A stretch of 64,000 bases of DNA from Paracoccus sp. MBLB3053 (GTDB lineage: Bacteria > Pseudomonadota > Alphaproteobacteria > Rhodobacterales > Rhodobacteraceae). The notes beneath the pieces were generated by a model. That model saw nothing but the letters and a program-made list of their open reading frames with translations. It ran no database searches and was not told where the DNA came from. The position numbers and the translations under genes were made by a program. Shown here piece after piece: positions 38,480 through 47,743 of this stretch (position 1 is the stretch's first letter; every line of letters starts with the position of its first letter). The stretch spans positions 1,123,501 to 1,187,500 of the forward strand of contig NZ_JAVQLW010000001.1 of the NCBI RefSeq assembly GCF_031822435.1, in the 5' to 3' direction.

Positions 38480-39502
38480 TCACGCCCCCCAGAGGATCGC
38501 GCCGTCATCCGTCATGCCGCAGGGCCACACCTGTCCGGTGGCACGGAGATGGTTGATGTGACCCACGGCCTCGGCCAGAGCGAGGCCGAATTCCGATTTT
38601 GAGATCATGCGGCGGTAAAGCAGTTCGAAACAACCCACAGTCGTTCGCGGCTCTTCGCGAAGACCGTTCAGCAATCGCGCGATCGCGGCGTTCTGATTCT
38701 CGACCAGTTGGCGCAGGCGGGTCGGCAGCCCGCGATAGGGCATCCGATGACCGGGCAGGACAAGCTGTTCGGGGCGTGCATGGGACAGAAGCCGTTCGCA
38801 GGATGCAAGCCAGGCCCCGACCGTGTCGGCATCCGGCTCATTCGGATAGACGCCGAGATTGGGCGAGATCGAGGCCAGCATCTGATCCCCGCCGATCACC
38901 AGATCGTCGCCCAGCGACCACAGCGTGACATGTTCGGGCGCATGGCCTTCGCCCATGCGGATGATCCAGCGGCGGTTGCCGAATTCGACCGTTTCACCCT
39001 CGGCCAGCCGCCGGAAACCCGGTGGCAGGGGCGCGCTGGCATCCGCCATATTGAAGGGCCGCTCTTCCGAACGTTCGGCGATCATCTCGGCCGACATGCC
39101 GGAGGCGCGCCAGAAGGCGATCGCTTGGGGTGTCGGGCGTTCCTGCACGTCTAGGATGCTCATGCGCGCCATCAGCCAGGCGGTGCGGGATGTCCAAAGT
39201 TCGGCACCGCGCGCCTGGAACCATCCGGCAAGGCCCATATGGTCCAAATGGTGATGCGTGACGATCAGCCGGGTGACCGGCGCGCCCGCCATCGGTCCGG
39301 CCAGAAGCGCTTGCCAGATCTCGCGGATTTGGGGCGTGTCTATGCCGGTGTCGACGACGGTCCAGCCGCCGTCGTCCAGAAAGGCATAGACGTTGACGAA
39401 ATCCGGCTTGAACGGCAGCGGCATCTGCATCCAAAGGACGCCCGGCGCGATTTCATGCGCCTCGCCGCTGGCCGGCAGGATATGTGTCTCGCTTTGGATC
39501 AC
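38480..39502 (-). CDS. MBL-fold metallo-hydrolase
   Basis: 340 residues from a GTG that overlaps the acyl-CoA dehydrogenase stop (GTGA). Metal motif HHHLDH in [16 protein letters not shown], downstream His in [13 protein letters not shown], Asp in [10 protein letters not shown] and His in [10 protein letters not shown]: the full glyoxalase II-like set. The C-terminal helical extension suggests a thioesterase-like or lactonase-like hydrolase. Its coupling to an acyl-CoA dehydrogenase points to an acyl-CoA or acyl thioester substrate, which I infer from context only. Confidence 0.9.
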   Translation of the reverse strand: MIQSETHILPASGEAHEIAPGVLWMQMPLPFKPDFVNVYAFLDDGGWTVVDTGIDTPQIREIWQALLAGPMAGAPVTRLIVTHHHLDHMGLAGWFQARGAELWTSRTAWLMARMSILDVQERPTPQAIAFWRASGMSAEMIAERSEERPFNMADASAPLPPGFRRLAEGETVEFGNRRWIIRMGEGHAPEHVTLWSLGDDLVIGGDQMLASISPNLGVYPNEPDADTVGAWLASCERLLSHARPEQLVLPGHRMPYRGLPTRLRQLVENQNAAIARLLNGLREEPRTTVGCFELLYRRMISKSEFGLALAEAVGHINHLRATGQVWPCGMTDDGAILWGA

Positions 39503-41190
39503 ACCGCCATCTGACCAAGGAGAAGAGCATCGTCAAGCGCTTCCAGATCCTCCAGCCCGGCACGGGCAGCGGCGAGGTCGGCCGCGAATTGCGGCAGGAC
39601 ACGGGTAATGTGGACGCGTGCCAGCGTCACGCTGCCGCCGCGGGTTGCCGCCAACAGGTGGTAATGCGCGCCAAGGACGCGGGCAAACGCCGACAGATAG
39701 GGAACCGCCCCGGCGAACCGTTCGGGCAGATCGCGTTCGATCAGGTCAAGCGTCGTCTCGCGCAGGGTCTCGGCCGCCTGCCAGACCTGGTTTGCCAGGT
39801 CCGGCTGGTCCGTCTGCGCGGCCTTGGCTTCGTCAAGGATTTCGTCCAGCAGCGCGGTTGCGGCAGCGCCGCCATCCGCGAACTTGCGCCCGACAAGGTC
39901 CATGGCCTGAATGCCGTTCGTTCCCTCGTAGATGGAGGTGATGCGGACATCTCGCAGATACTGGGCAATGCCGGTTTCCTCGATATAACCCATGCCGCCA
40001 TGCACCTGGATGGCCGTATCGGCGGCACGGGTCCCCGCGTCGGTGCCGTAGGCCTTTGCGATCGGGGTCAGGAAGGCGGCGCGGGCGGCCCAGTCCTTGT
40101 CTTCGGTGGCGCGGGCCATGTCGATCGCGACCGCGCAGGCGAGGCAGATCGAGCGGGCCGCGAAAATCTCGGCCCGCGAAATGGCCAGCATCCTGCGCAC
40201 GTCGGGATGGCGGATGATCGGTCCGAACTGGACGCGATCGGCGGCATAGCTGGTGGCTTGCTGAAGCGCCGCCTCGCCCTGCGCCACGCCCTGCACGCCG
40301 ACGCCGAGTCGGGCACAGTTCATCATCGTGAACATCGCGGCCATGCCCTTGTGCTCTTCGCCGACAAGCCAGCCCCTTGCGCCCTCGAAGCTCATAACGC
40401 AGGTGGGCGAGCCATGGATGCCAAGCTTGTGTTCAAGGCTGACGACGCGCAGGTCATTGGCAATGCCCGGATTTCCGTCCTGGTCGGGTATGAGCTTCGG
40501 CACCATGAACAGGCTGATCCCCTTGGTGCCCTTGCCGCCATCGGGAAGGCGGGCAAGCACCAGGTGGCAGACGTTCCGGGTCACATCGCTATCGCCCCAG
40601 GTGATGAAGATCTTCTGGCCGGTGATGCGATAGGTTCCGTCATCGGCGCGCTCGGCCCGGGTCGTCAGCGCACCCACATCCGAACCGGCCTGCGGCTCGG
40701 TCAGGTTCATCGTGCCCGACCATTCGCCGGATGTCAGGCGGGGCAGGTACAGCGCCTTCAGCTCGTCGCTTCCGTGATGCTCAAGCGCCTCGATCTGGCC
40801 TTGGGTCAGCATCGGGTTCAGTTGCAGCGCCAGACAGGCCGAGGCGACCATTTCATTGACGGCCATGTTCAGCGCCTGGGGCAGTCCCATGCCGCCATAT
40901 TCCGGGTTGGCTGCAAGGCCGATCCAGCCACCCTCGGCAAGGGCGCGGAAGGCCTCGGCAAAGCCGGGGCTCGAGCGCAGCGCACCGTTTTCCAGCCGGG
41001 CGGGGGTCAGATCGCCCGACCGGTTCACCGGGGCGATGATATCGGTTGCGATGCGGCCTGCTTCGGTCAGCACTGCGCTGACGGTTTCGGCCGTGGCCTC
41101 GGCGAAAATTTCTGTCCTGGATACATCGGGAAGGCCGACGACCTCGTTCAGGATGAACGTGATCTGTTCGACTGGAGCTGTATATGGCAT
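39499..41190 (-). CDS. Acyl-CoA dehydrogenase with C-terminal extension (DmdC/AidB-like)
   Basis: 563 residues from the ATG at 41190 (GAGG 4 bases upstream). The core has GGWIGLAANPEYGGMGLPQA, MNLTEPQAGSDVGALTTRAE, ITGQKIFITWGD and the C-terminal QVHGGMGYIEETGIAQYLRD; the likely catalytic Glu is in SIYEGTNGIQAMDLVGRK. The roughly 130-residue C-terminal domain is typical of the 3-methylmercaptopropionyl-CoA dehydrogenase-like subfamily, but the true substrate is not clear. Electrons would go via ETF to the ETF-QO at 32475-34121. It is divergent from the Sua5 gene. Confidence 0.92.
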   Translation of the reverse strand: MPYTAPVEQITFILNEVVGLPDVSRTEIFAEATAETVSAVLTEAGRIATDIIAPVNRSGDLTPARLENGALRSSPGFAEAFRALAEGGWIGLAANPEYGGMGLPQALNMAVNEMVASACLALQLNPMLTQGQIEALEHHGSDELKALYLPRLTSGEWSGTMNLTEPQAGSDVGALTTRAERADDGTYRITGQKIFITWGDSDVTRNVCHLVLARLPDGGKGTKGISLFMVPKLIPDQDGNPGIANDLRVVSLEHKLGIHGSPTCVMSFEGARGWLVGEEHKGMAAMFTMMNCARLGVGVQGVAQGEAALQQATSYAADRVQFGPIIRHPDVRRMLAISRAEIFAARSICLACAVAIDMARATEDKDWAARAAFLTPIAKAYGTDAGTRAADTAIQVHGGMGYIEETGIAQYLRDVRITSIYEGTNGIQAMDLVGRKFADGGAAATALLDEILDEAKAAQTDQPDLANQVWQAAETLRETTLDLIERDLPERFAGAVPYLSAFARVLGAHYHLLAATRGGSVTLARVHITRVLPQFAADLAAARAGLEDLEALDDALLLGQMAV

Positions 41191-41301
41191 GGTCCTCTTC
41201 CCTTCGCGCCTTGGCAAATCTTCTTTTGGCGCCTAACTGATCCCACTGGGGCCGATCATATGGGCGGCTCGGAAGCCATCAACCACTACCCGACGTAACA
41301 A

Positions 41302-42252
41302 ATGCACACGCGCCTTCTTTCCCCTGACGATCAAGGCCTTGCCATCGCGTGCGACTGGCTCTTGCAAGGCGATGTCATCGCGATGCCGACGGAAACGGTC
41401 TACGGTCTGGCGGGGGATGCCCGCAACCCCGCCGCCGTTGCGCGCATCTATGAGGCCAAGGGACGACCAAGCTTCAATCCCCTGATCGTGCATCTGCCCG
41501 ACCGGGCCGCTGCCGAGAAGGTGGGCCATTTCGACGGGAAGGCGCAGGCGTTGGCCGAAGCCTTCTGGCCCGGTGCGCTGACGCTTGTCGTGCCGCTGCG
41601 CGACGATGCGGGGATCGCCTCGCTGGTCACGGCCGGGCTCGACACGGTGGCGCTGCGGGTTCCGGCGCATCCCGTCGCCCATGCCCTGCTTGAACGTTTC
41701 GGCGGCGCGCTGGCCGCACCTTCGGCGAATCCGTCAGGACGCATCAGCCCCACCATGGCGGGCCATGTGGCAGATCCCGAAACTGGCCTCGGCGGTCGCA
41801 TTCCCGCGGTGGTCGATGCCGGAGCATGCCCCGTCGGCGTCGAATCGACCATTGTCGGCTGGCTGGACGGCCGACCCGCGCTGCTGCGGCCCGGCGGGGT
41901 TTCGGCCGAGGATATCGAGGCGATTCTGGGCGAGCCGCTGCTACGGCCCGAGCTTGACCCCGATGCTCCGAACGCACCCGGTCAGTTGACGAGCCACTAT
42001 GCCCCGCGCGAAAGCCTGCGACTGAACGCGACGGATCGAGCCCCTGACGAGGTTCTGATCGGTTTCGGCGATATCGAGGGCGACATGACGCTGAGCGCTT
42101 CGGGAAATCTGATCGAGGCCGCGGCGCGTCTCTTCGATCTCTTGCGGCAGGCCGATGCGTTGGGCCGTCCGATTGCCGTCGCAACGGTGCCCGAACGCGG
42201 ACTTGGGGCGGCGATCAACGATCGGCTTCGCCGCGCGGCGGCGCCCCGCTAG
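41302..42252 (+). CDS. L-threonylcarbamoyladenylate synthase (Sua5 type)
   Basis: 316 residues. The YrdC-like domain has MPTETVYGLAGDARNPAAVA, the ATP-binding IYEAKGRPSFNPLIVH, and PSANPSGRISPT; residues after about 215 form the extra Sua5 C-terminal domain (LTSHYAPRES and on). It makes threonylcarbamoyl-AMP for t6A modification of tRNA. The divergent neighbour is an acyl-CoA dehydrogenase gene; the 3' end overlaps the convergent yqgE by 4 bases. Confidence 0.95.
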   Translation: MHTRLLSPDDQGLAIACDWLLQGDVIAMPTETVYGLAGDARNPAAVARIYEAKGRPSFNPLIVHLPDRAAAEKVGHFDGKAQALAEAFWPGALTLVVPLRDDAGIASLVTAGLDTVALRVPAHPVAHALLERFGGALAAPSANPSGRISPTMAGHVADPETGLGGRIPAVVDAGACPVGVESTIVGWLDGRPALLRPGGVSAEDIEAILGEPLLRPELDPDAPNAPGQLTSHYAPRESLRLNATDRAPDEVLIGFGDIEGDMTLSASGNLIEAAARLFDLLRQADALGRPIAVATVPERGLGAAINDRLRRAAAPR

Positions 42253-42824
42253 GCGCGGCCGGCGCTGGGCGACAGGGCGAGGGGGTCGATGCCGAGCCCG
42301 CGCAGGGCGGCGCTCCACTTGCCAGAATTGTCGGCGCCGAAGATGAGTTCGTCGAACCGATCGCTGGTAAGCCAGCCATTGTCGAGGATTTCGGAATCTA
42401 GCTGACCCGGCCCCCAGCCGGCATATCCCAGCGCCAGCATGGCAGGCTGCGGCCCGCGCCCATGGGCAAAGTCTTCAAGAATGTCGCGCGTCGTCGACAT
42501 GGCCAGATCGCCATCGATGCGCATATGCGCTTCACCTTCGTCATCGGTTTCGGTCGCAAGGCGATGCAGCACGAAGCCCCGCCCCGGTTCCACCGGGCCA
42601 CCGAACCGCACCGGGATATCAAGCGTCTCGGTCCCGGTGTCGATGCCCAATTGCGCAAGCAGATCCGAGAAACCGATCTCGGGCATCGGGCGGTTGACGA
42701 CAAGCCCCATCGCACCCTCATCGGAATGGGCGCAGACGAGAATTACCGAATGCTCGAATCGCGGGTCGCGCATGCCTGGCATGGCGATCAGCATCTTGCC
42801 CGTCAGGTTGATGACATTGTCCAA
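42249..42824 (-). CDS. YqgE/AlgH family protein
   Basis: 191 residues from a TTG at 42824 (GGGGAG upstream with good spacing). Family regions: LTGKMLIAMPGMRDPRFEHS, GAMGLVVNRPM, FGGPVEPGRGFVLH and GYAGWGPGQLDSEI. The cytosolic function is unsettled (AlgH is linked to alginate and stress regulation). The start at TTG is supported by the family's N-terminus (NVINLTGKML), since the first in-frame ATG would cut it off. Confidence 0.9.
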   Translation of the reverse strand: MDNVINLTGKMLIAMPGMRDPRFEHSVILVCAHSDEGAMGLVVNRPMPEIGFSDLLAQLGIDTGTETLDIPVRFGGPVEPGRGFVLHRLATETDDEGEAHMRIDGDLAMSTTRDILEDFAHGRGPQPAMLALGYAGWGPGQLDSEILDNGWLTSDRFDELIFGADNSGKWSAALRGLGIDPLALSPSAGRA

Positions 42825-42947
42825 ACGGAACTCCCCTTCTCTCTCATTTCAAAGATCGGGTTTTACGCAGGGTTTCGCAAGGGATCGCGGCATTTTGCCG
42901 GTATTGTGACTTCACCCGTCCCCCGGCTGCCACCTAAGAATGCAGTC

Positions 42948-43742
42948 ATGAAGTGGTTTGCGTTCCTTTTGATTTCAACGATTCCGGCGCTGGCGCAGGA
43001 CGGCGGCACGATGCCGTCCGAACTTCCGCCGGGGCTTGTATCGGTTGAATTGCTGCCCGGCTGGACCCTGCCCGATGGTCATCGGATGGTCGCCTTGTCG
43101 GTCGTGCTGGAGCCCGGCTGGAAGACCTATTGGCGCAGCCCGGGCGATACCGGTGTGCCGCCGCAATTCGACTGGCAGGGTTCTGGCAATCTGGCAAGCG
43201 TCGCCATCCATTGGCCGCGCCCCGAGGTGATCGAATCCGGTGGCGAGCGGACCTTGGGTTATCACGACAGGCTGATCCTGCCGATCGAGGCCGTGCCTGC
43301 CCAGCCGGATCAGCAGGTCGAACTCAGGGCCGTGATCGATTTCGGGATCTGCGAGGAAATCTGCGTTCCGGTCCAGGTGACGCTGGCCGCGCCACCTGCT
43401 CATCACGCCCCCGATCCCGCGATCGAGGCCGCGCTTGCCGAGACGCCCGAGCTTTCGAGCGAAAAACCCAGTTGCCGGATCGACGAGATCAGCGACGGCT
43501 TGCGCGTCACGGCTGAATTCAAGGATCACGAGGCGCCCGAGGTGGCGATGGAACTCGACGATGACGATGTCTGGGTGTCGCAGCCAGAGCTGTCGCAAGC
43601 TGGCCATGTCCTGACGGCCAAGGCCGATTTCATCGACGGAACGGGAAGGCCCTTTCCGCTGGATGCGGCCCATCTGAGACTGACGCTGATCGGCCCCGAC
43701 AGTGCGACCGAGTTCATGGGCTGCAGGCCGGTGCTTGACTAG
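42948..43742 (+). CDS. Periplasmic DsbD-alpha-like (thiol-disulfide) domain protein
   Basis: 264 residues from the ATG at 42948. Signal peptide KWFAFLLISTIPALAQD. The body has the disulfide-domain pattern of the DsbD N-terminal region (VLEPGWKTYWRSPGDTGVPP, IDFGICEEICVPVQV with its CxxxC pair, and a late FMGCRPVLD). Such proteins receive reducing equivalents in the periplasm. It has no membrane DsbD core here. It is convergent with the uracil-DNA glycosylase (4-base overlap of stops). Confidence 0.86.
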   Translation: MKWFAFLLISTIPALAQDGGTMPSELPPGLVSVELLPGWTLPDGHRMVALSVVLEPGWKTYWRSPGDTGVPPQFDWQGSGNLASVAIHWPRPEVIESGGERTLGYHDRLILPIEAVPAQPDQQVELRAVIDFGICEEICVPVQVTLAAPPAHHAPDPAIEAALAETPELSSEKPSCRIDEISDGLRVTAEFKDHEAPEVAMELDDDDVWVSQPELSQAGHVLTAKADFIDGTGRPFPLDAAHLRLTLIGPDSATEFMGCRPVLD

Positions 43743-44551
43743 GGGCGCGGCCCTGCATCCAGCCGCGCGGCGATCGACAGCAGATCGGCCCAGGCCTCGC
43801 GCTTGGCCAGAGGCGTTCGCAGCAGATAGGCCGGGTGCGTCATCGGCAGTGCCGAGAGCCCGAAGGCCTCGGTCCAGCCACCGCGCAGCTTCAGGATGCC
43901 TTGCCGGTTCAGCGCCGCGATGCAGGGCGTGTTGCCCATCAGGACAATGATCTCTGGCTGCGCCAGTTCGACATGGCGCCGCAGGAAGGGCAGCATCAAC
44001 GCGATCTCAGCCGCTTCCGGCCGCCTGTTTCCCGGCGGACGCCAGGGCAGGACATTGGTGATGTAAATCGCTTTTTCGGCATCGGCCGCGTCGCGGGCAA
44101 GCCCGATTGCTCCGAACATCCGATCCAGAAGCTGGCCGGCTCGACCGACGAAGGGTCGACCCTGCAGGTCCTCTTCCTCGCCTGGCGCCTCGCCGATCAC
44201 CATGACCCGTGCCCCGGCCCGTCCGTCGGCGAAGCAGAAGTTCCGCGCGCCCTTTTTCAGCTCGATCGGCTCGAAGGCTTCCTGCGCGGCGGCGAGCGCT
44301 GCAAGCGTTCCGGCCGCGGAGGCCGATTGTTCGGCCAGCGCGACAAGATCGCGCGCCTCGTCGCGCGGGGCAGGGGGCGGCGCAGGTGCGGCGGTTGCAG
44401 GGACAGAGGCGATGCGGTCGGGCAGGTCGTAGCGATCTAGCGGATCGTCCAGGCATGGTTCGTCGGCGCCCAGCTCTGCCTGCCATTGCAGAAGAGCCAG
44501 CGCGGTCTGCGCATCCAGTGCGAATCCCCGATAGGTCGGATCAGCCGTCAT
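43739..44551 (-). CDS. Uracil-DNA glycosylase, family 4-like, without Fe-S cysteines
   Basis: 270 residues. Base-excision motifs: MVIGEAPGEEEDLQGRPFVG (the GEAPG loop), ITNVLPWRPPGNRRPEAAE, and the final MTHPAYLL. It removes uracil from DNA. The classical family-4 enzyme has a 4Fe-4S cluster; here KCRPPGNR reads PWRPPGNR and the two upstream Cys positions are not evident (only NFCFADG and TPCIAAL), so the cluster is probably lost, as seen in other alphaproteobacterial members. A 90-residue N-terminal part rich in Ala/Pro precedes the fold. Confidence 0.85.
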   Translation of the reverse strand: MTADPTYRGFALDAQTALALLQWQAELGADEPCLDDPLDRYDLPDRIASVPATAAPAPPPAPRDEARDLVALAEQSASAAGTLAALAAAQEAFEPIELKKGARNFCFADGRAGARVMVIGEAPGEEEDLQGRPFVGRAGQLLDRMFGAIGLARDAADAEKAIYITNVLPWRPPGNRRPEAAEIALMLPFLRRHVELAQPEIIVLMGNTPCIAALNRQGILKLRGGWTEAFGLSALPMTHPAYLLRTPLAKREAWADLLSIAARLDAGPRP

Positions 44552-44613
44552 GCGCGCAGGCTAAGGCCCGAGAGGCGCGCGGGCAAGCCGCCGCCTGCCG
44601 CGCGGGCGCATCG

Positions 44614-45015
44614 TCACTGCGACTGGGTGATCGGCGTCGTTCCGCCCCCCATCTCGACAAGCCGCTGGATCAGCGGCCTGGCCTGCGGGCCGATGCGATC
44701 ACAGGCGTCGGGATCGTCGAGCAGCTTGAAGGCGGGGCCGTAATAGTCGCGGTCATATGACCTTGCATCCAATCCCAGCTTTGCCGCGAGACGGTCACCG
44801 GTTCCGGTAATCAATGTCCATTCGCCATTGCTGATCTCGTAGCCCGAACAGTTCGAGGTAATGACATTCACATTCGCGAGTTCGGTGATCAGCGACTTGG
44901 CCTCTTCGGTGCTCAGGCCGGACACGTCCGGCAATTCGACGGTGACGCCTCCGTCGGCAAGCGCCGCGCTTGTCATCATGACGAGCGCGCCGGCCGCAGC
45001 CGTGAGTGCATGCAT
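44614..45015 (-). CDS. Small secreted protein of unknown function
   Basis: 133 residues. Signal peptide MHALTAAAGALVMMTSAALA. The mature part is acidic and has two cysteines (NCSGYE, DACDR) that could form a disulfide, with DYYGPAFKLLDDPDACDRIG as a distinctive stretch. I do not recognise the family. It stands between the glycosylase gene and divergent leuB. Confidence 0.7.
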   Translation of the reverse strand: MHALTAAAGALVMMTSAALADGGVTVELPDVSGLSTEEAKSLITELANVNVITSNCSGYEISNGEWTLITGTGDRLAAKLGLDARSYDRDYYGPAFKLLDDPDACDRIGPQARPLIQRLVEMGGGTTPITQSQ

Positions 45016-45159
45016 GGGTTGCCCCTTTATTCCGATTGCCGGCCCATCCCGCCCGAAGCGGTCATCACCTGCAACCCAATTCGCCGTGAACTTGACGCTG
45101 CGGGGCTGCAGGGCTAGGCGGTTTCACGAACCGCGCGTAGCACGAGAGGATGCCCTGCG

Positions 45160-46281
45160 ATGACCACCCATTCCCTGCTGATTCTGCCCGGCGACGGCAT
45201 CGGTCCCGAAGTCATGACCGAGGTCCGCAAGGTCATCGACTGGTTCCAGGCGAACAAGGGCATCCAGTTCGAGGTCAGCGAAGACCTTGTGGGCGGTGCC
45301 GCCTATGACAAGCATGGCGTGCCGCTGGCCGACGAAACCATGCAGAAGGCTCAGGAAGTCGATGCCGTCCTTCTGGGCGCGGTCGGCGGCCCGGCCTATG
45401 ACAACCTCGATTTTTCGGTCAAGCCCGAGCGCGGGCTCTTGCGGCTGCGCAAGGAAATGGACCTGTTCGCGAACCTGCGCCCGGCGCAATGTTTTGATGC
45501 GCTGGCCGATTTCTCGTCGCTGAAGCGTGAAGTCGTTGCCGGACTCGATATCCTGATCGTGCGCGAACTGACCTCGGGCGTGTATTTCGGCGAGCCGCGC
45601 GGCATCCATTCCGACGACAACAACCCGCAGAACGAAGGTGGCCGCGTCGGCATCAACACCCAGCGCTACACCTCGGGCGAGATCCGTCGCGTCGCGCGTG
45701 CGGCCTTCGAGTTGGCCAAGAAGCGCGGCAACCGCGTCTGCTCGATGGAAAAGGCCAACGTCATGGAATCGGGCATCCTGTGGCGCGAGGAAGTGCAATG
45801 GGTCCATGACAACGAATATCCGGAAGTCGAGCTGTCGCACATGTATGCCGATAACGGCGCGATGCAGCTGGTGCGCCGCCCGAACCAGTTCGACGTCATC
45901 GTGACCGACAACCTGTTCGGCGACATTTTGTCTGACGCCGCAGCGATGCTGACCGGTTCGCTTGGAATGCTGCCCTCCGCGAGCCTCGGCGCGCCGATGG
46001 CGAATGGCCGTCCCAAGGCGATGTATGAGCCGGTCCACGGCTCCGCCCCCGATATCGCGGGGCAGGGCAAGGCCAATCCGATCGCCTGCATCCTCAGCTT
46101 CGCCATGGCGCTGCGCTACAGCTACGATCTGGGCGCCGAGGCCGACCTGCTGGAAAAGGCCATCGAGAAGGTGCTGGCCGATGGCGTCCGCACCGCAGAC
46201 CTGATGGGCCCCGAAGGCGGCACGCCGGTCACCACCTCGCAGATGGGCGACAAGATCGTCGAAGCCCTCTCGGTCCTCTGA
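45160..46281 (+). CDS. leuB: 3-isopropylmalate dehydrogenase
   Basis: 373 residues. It oxidises and decarboxylates 3-isopropylmalate in leucine synthesis, in the cytosol with NAD and a divalent metal. Motifs: [62 protein letters not shown], and [20 protein letters not shown]. All catalytic positions look intact. A strong terminator follows, so it is its own unit. Confidence 0.97.
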   Translation: MTTHSLLILPGDGIGPEVMTEVRKVIDWFQANKGIQFEVSEDLVGGAAYDKHGVPLADETMQKAQEVDAVLLGAVGGPAYDNLDFSVKPERGLLRLRKEMDLFANLRPAQCFDALADFSSLKREVVAGLDILIVRELTSGVYFGEPRGIHSDDNNPQNEGGRVGINTQRYTSGEIRRVARAAFELAKKRGNRVCSMEKANVMESGILWREEVQWVHDNEYPEVELSHMYADNGAMQLVRRPNQFDVIVTDNLFGDILSDAAAMLTGSLGMLPSASLGAPMANGRPKAMYEPVHGSAPDIAGQGKANPIACILSFAMALRYSYDLGAEADLLEKAIEKVLADGVRTADLMGPEGGTPVTTSQMGDKIVEALSVL

Positions 46282-46290
46282 GCCAACCAA

Positions 46291-46321
46291 GCGCCCGCCC
46301 TTATCGGCGGGCGCAGCTTTT
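46291..46321 (+). terminator. Rho-independent terminator of leuB
   Basis: A perfect 9-bp stem GCGCCCGCC/GGCGGGCGC with a 6-base loop is followed by AGCTTTTTCT. It lies 9 bases after the leuB stop. Confidence 0.9.
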
Positions 46322-46339
46322 TCTGGCGATGGGGGAGCG

Positions 46340-47287
46340 ATGCCGGGAAATTTCAAGGGCGCGCTTCTGGCGCTGCTGTCCATGGGGATCTATTCGACCC
46401 ATGACGTGATCATCAAGCTGCTGGGCGAAAGTTACCCGGCGCTGCAGATCCTGTTCTTCTCGGCCCTGTTTTCCTTTCCGCCCATCGCCATCCTGCTGCT
46501 TCGGGACCCGACGCATGGCACGCTGCTGCCGCGTTCGCCCTTCTGGGTGACTTTGCGGGCGATCTGCGTGGTGAATTCCGGGATTTGCGGCTTTTACGCC
46601 TTTTCTGTCCTGCCGCTGGCGCAGGTCTATTCGATCCTGTTCGCCTCGCCCTTGCTGATCACCCTGCTTTCGGTGCCGATCCTGGGCGAGCGTGTGGGGC
46701 TGGCGCGCGGGCTTGCCGTGGCGGTGGGTCTCGCGGGCGTGCTGGTCGTGCTGCGCCCAGGCTATCTGGCGCTGGAACTGGGGCATTTCGCGGCGCTTCT
46801 GGCCGCATTCTCCAGCGCGATGGCGGCTGTGTCCGTGCGCAGGTTGGGCCGGACCGAACGGACGGTGATCCTGATCCTGTGGCCGATCATCGGGAACTTC
46901 ATCCTGACCGGTCTTTCGCTTGGCTTTGCCTACCGCCCGATGGAAGGGCTGGACCTTGCCCTGACCGGGTTGATCGCGGTGCTGGGTCTGACGGCGGGCT
47001 TCCTGCTGATCCAGGCCTATCAAGCCGGCGAGGCGGCGAATGTCGCGCCGATGCAATATTCCCAGATGCTTTGGGCGGTTGCCTATGGCTGGCTCGTCTT
47101 CGACGAGAATCCCGATGCGGCGACACTGGCGGGGGCGGGGCTCATCATCGGTTCCGGACTTTTCATCCTGATGCGGGAACGTCGGGGCGGATCGCGTCTT
47201 CGGCCGGTGACCGAAGCGCGGCTTCGCAGCGAAACCGTCACCGCGCCACGCGCGCTCTTGCTGCGCCGGCTTCTGCGGCGCGAGTGA
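46340..47287 (+). CDS. EamA/DMT-family transporter
   Basis: 315 residues with about ten membrane helices in two EamA repeats (ALLALLSMGIYSTHDVIIKL first; QAYQAGEAANVAPMQYSQML with LVFDENPD before the last helices). It is a second, distinct member of the family besides 6095-7045. The substrate is unknown. It is followed by tRNA-Pro. Confidence 0.9.
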   Translation: MPGNFKGALLALLSMGIYSTHDVIIKLLGESYPALQILFFSALFSFPPIAILLLRDPTHGTLLPRSPFWVTLRAICVVNSGICGFYAFSVLPLAQVYSILFASPLLITLLSVPILGERVGLARGLAVAVGLAGVLVVLRPGYLALELGHFAALLAAFSSAMAAVSVRRLGRTERTVILILWPIIGNFILTGLSLGFAYRPMEGLDLALTGLIAVLGLTAGFLLIQAYQAGEAANVAPMQYSQMLWAVAYGWLVFDENPDAATLAGAGLIIGSGLFILMRERRGGSRLRPVTEARLRSETVTAPRALLLRRLLRRE

Positions 47288-47357
47288 TCGCGACTGAGAA
47301 AACCGCACGACCCCCCTTGCATTCCTTTGTCCTACAGGCTACCTGCCAGCCCACGGT

Positions 47358-47434
47358 CGGAGCGTAGCGCAGCCTGGTAGCGCACCTGCTTCGGGAGCAG
47401 GGGGTCGGAGGTTCGAATCCTCTCGCTCCGACCA
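47358..47434 (+). tRNA. tRNA-Pro (anticodon CGG)
   Basis: 77 bases. Acceptor CGGAGCG pairs with CGCTCCG; the D-arm is GCGC/GCGC; the anticodon stem is CCTGC/GCAGG around loop TTCGGGA, giving anticodon CGG for the CCG codon; the T-arm is GGAGG TTCGAAT CCTCT; the discriminator A and 3' CCA are encoded. No integrase or attachment repeat is seen beside it. Confidence 0.97.
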
Positions 47435-47743
47435 TTTCCCGAATCGCGAAACGACAGATGTTTCGTCCTTTCCGGATAGCTTCAACATTTTTGCGACAAT
47501 GTGACCGTGCCTAGCTCTCGGGCCTGATCCCTTGCCTTTGACGGCTCTGCGCCAGACCTTCTGCGCTGTCCGCACCCGACCGGGGGCGCGTTGACCGAAA
47601 GGTAAGAATTCGCGAAGAGCCGGATTAAACTTCGCGAAGAAAGACGCATTCCCGGCTTGCCCGGATTGCAGCCTGACTGACCGGTCCCGACAGTGATGCC
47701 GAGGCTGATCGCCTCATGCCTTGTTGTGTGACGGAGAGAGATC
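47435..47743. other. Gene-free region (309 bases) between tRNA-Pro and the RTX gene
   Basis: Immediately after the tRNA is a short hairpin CGAAAC-GACAGAT-GTTTCG (47447-47465) followed by TCCTTTCC, a possible weak terminator. Further on are two TTCGCGAAG repeats (47609-47617 and 47631-47639). The rest, nearer the gene, presumably holds the promoter, which I cannot place. No credible coding frame. Confidence 0.6.
47609..47639. promoter_or_regulatory. Paired TTCGCGAAG repeats upstream of the RTX gene
   Basis: The 9-base word TTCGCGAAG occurs at 47609 and 47631, a start-to-start distance of 22 bases (two helix turns). Its core TTCGCGAA is itself a palindrome. This is the form of a cooperative operator. 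The nearby OmpR-type regulator is a candidate binder. Confidence 0.5.

Noticed and set aside
39484..41298. Plus-strand frame of 604 codons opposite the acyl-CoA dehydrogenase
   Set aside because: Antisense shadow; the dehydrogenase motifs are on the minus strand.
47358..47434. tRNA-Pro as an integration site of a genomic island
   Set aside because: No integrase gene nearby and no partial copy of the tRNA 3' end that I could see in the flanking bases.
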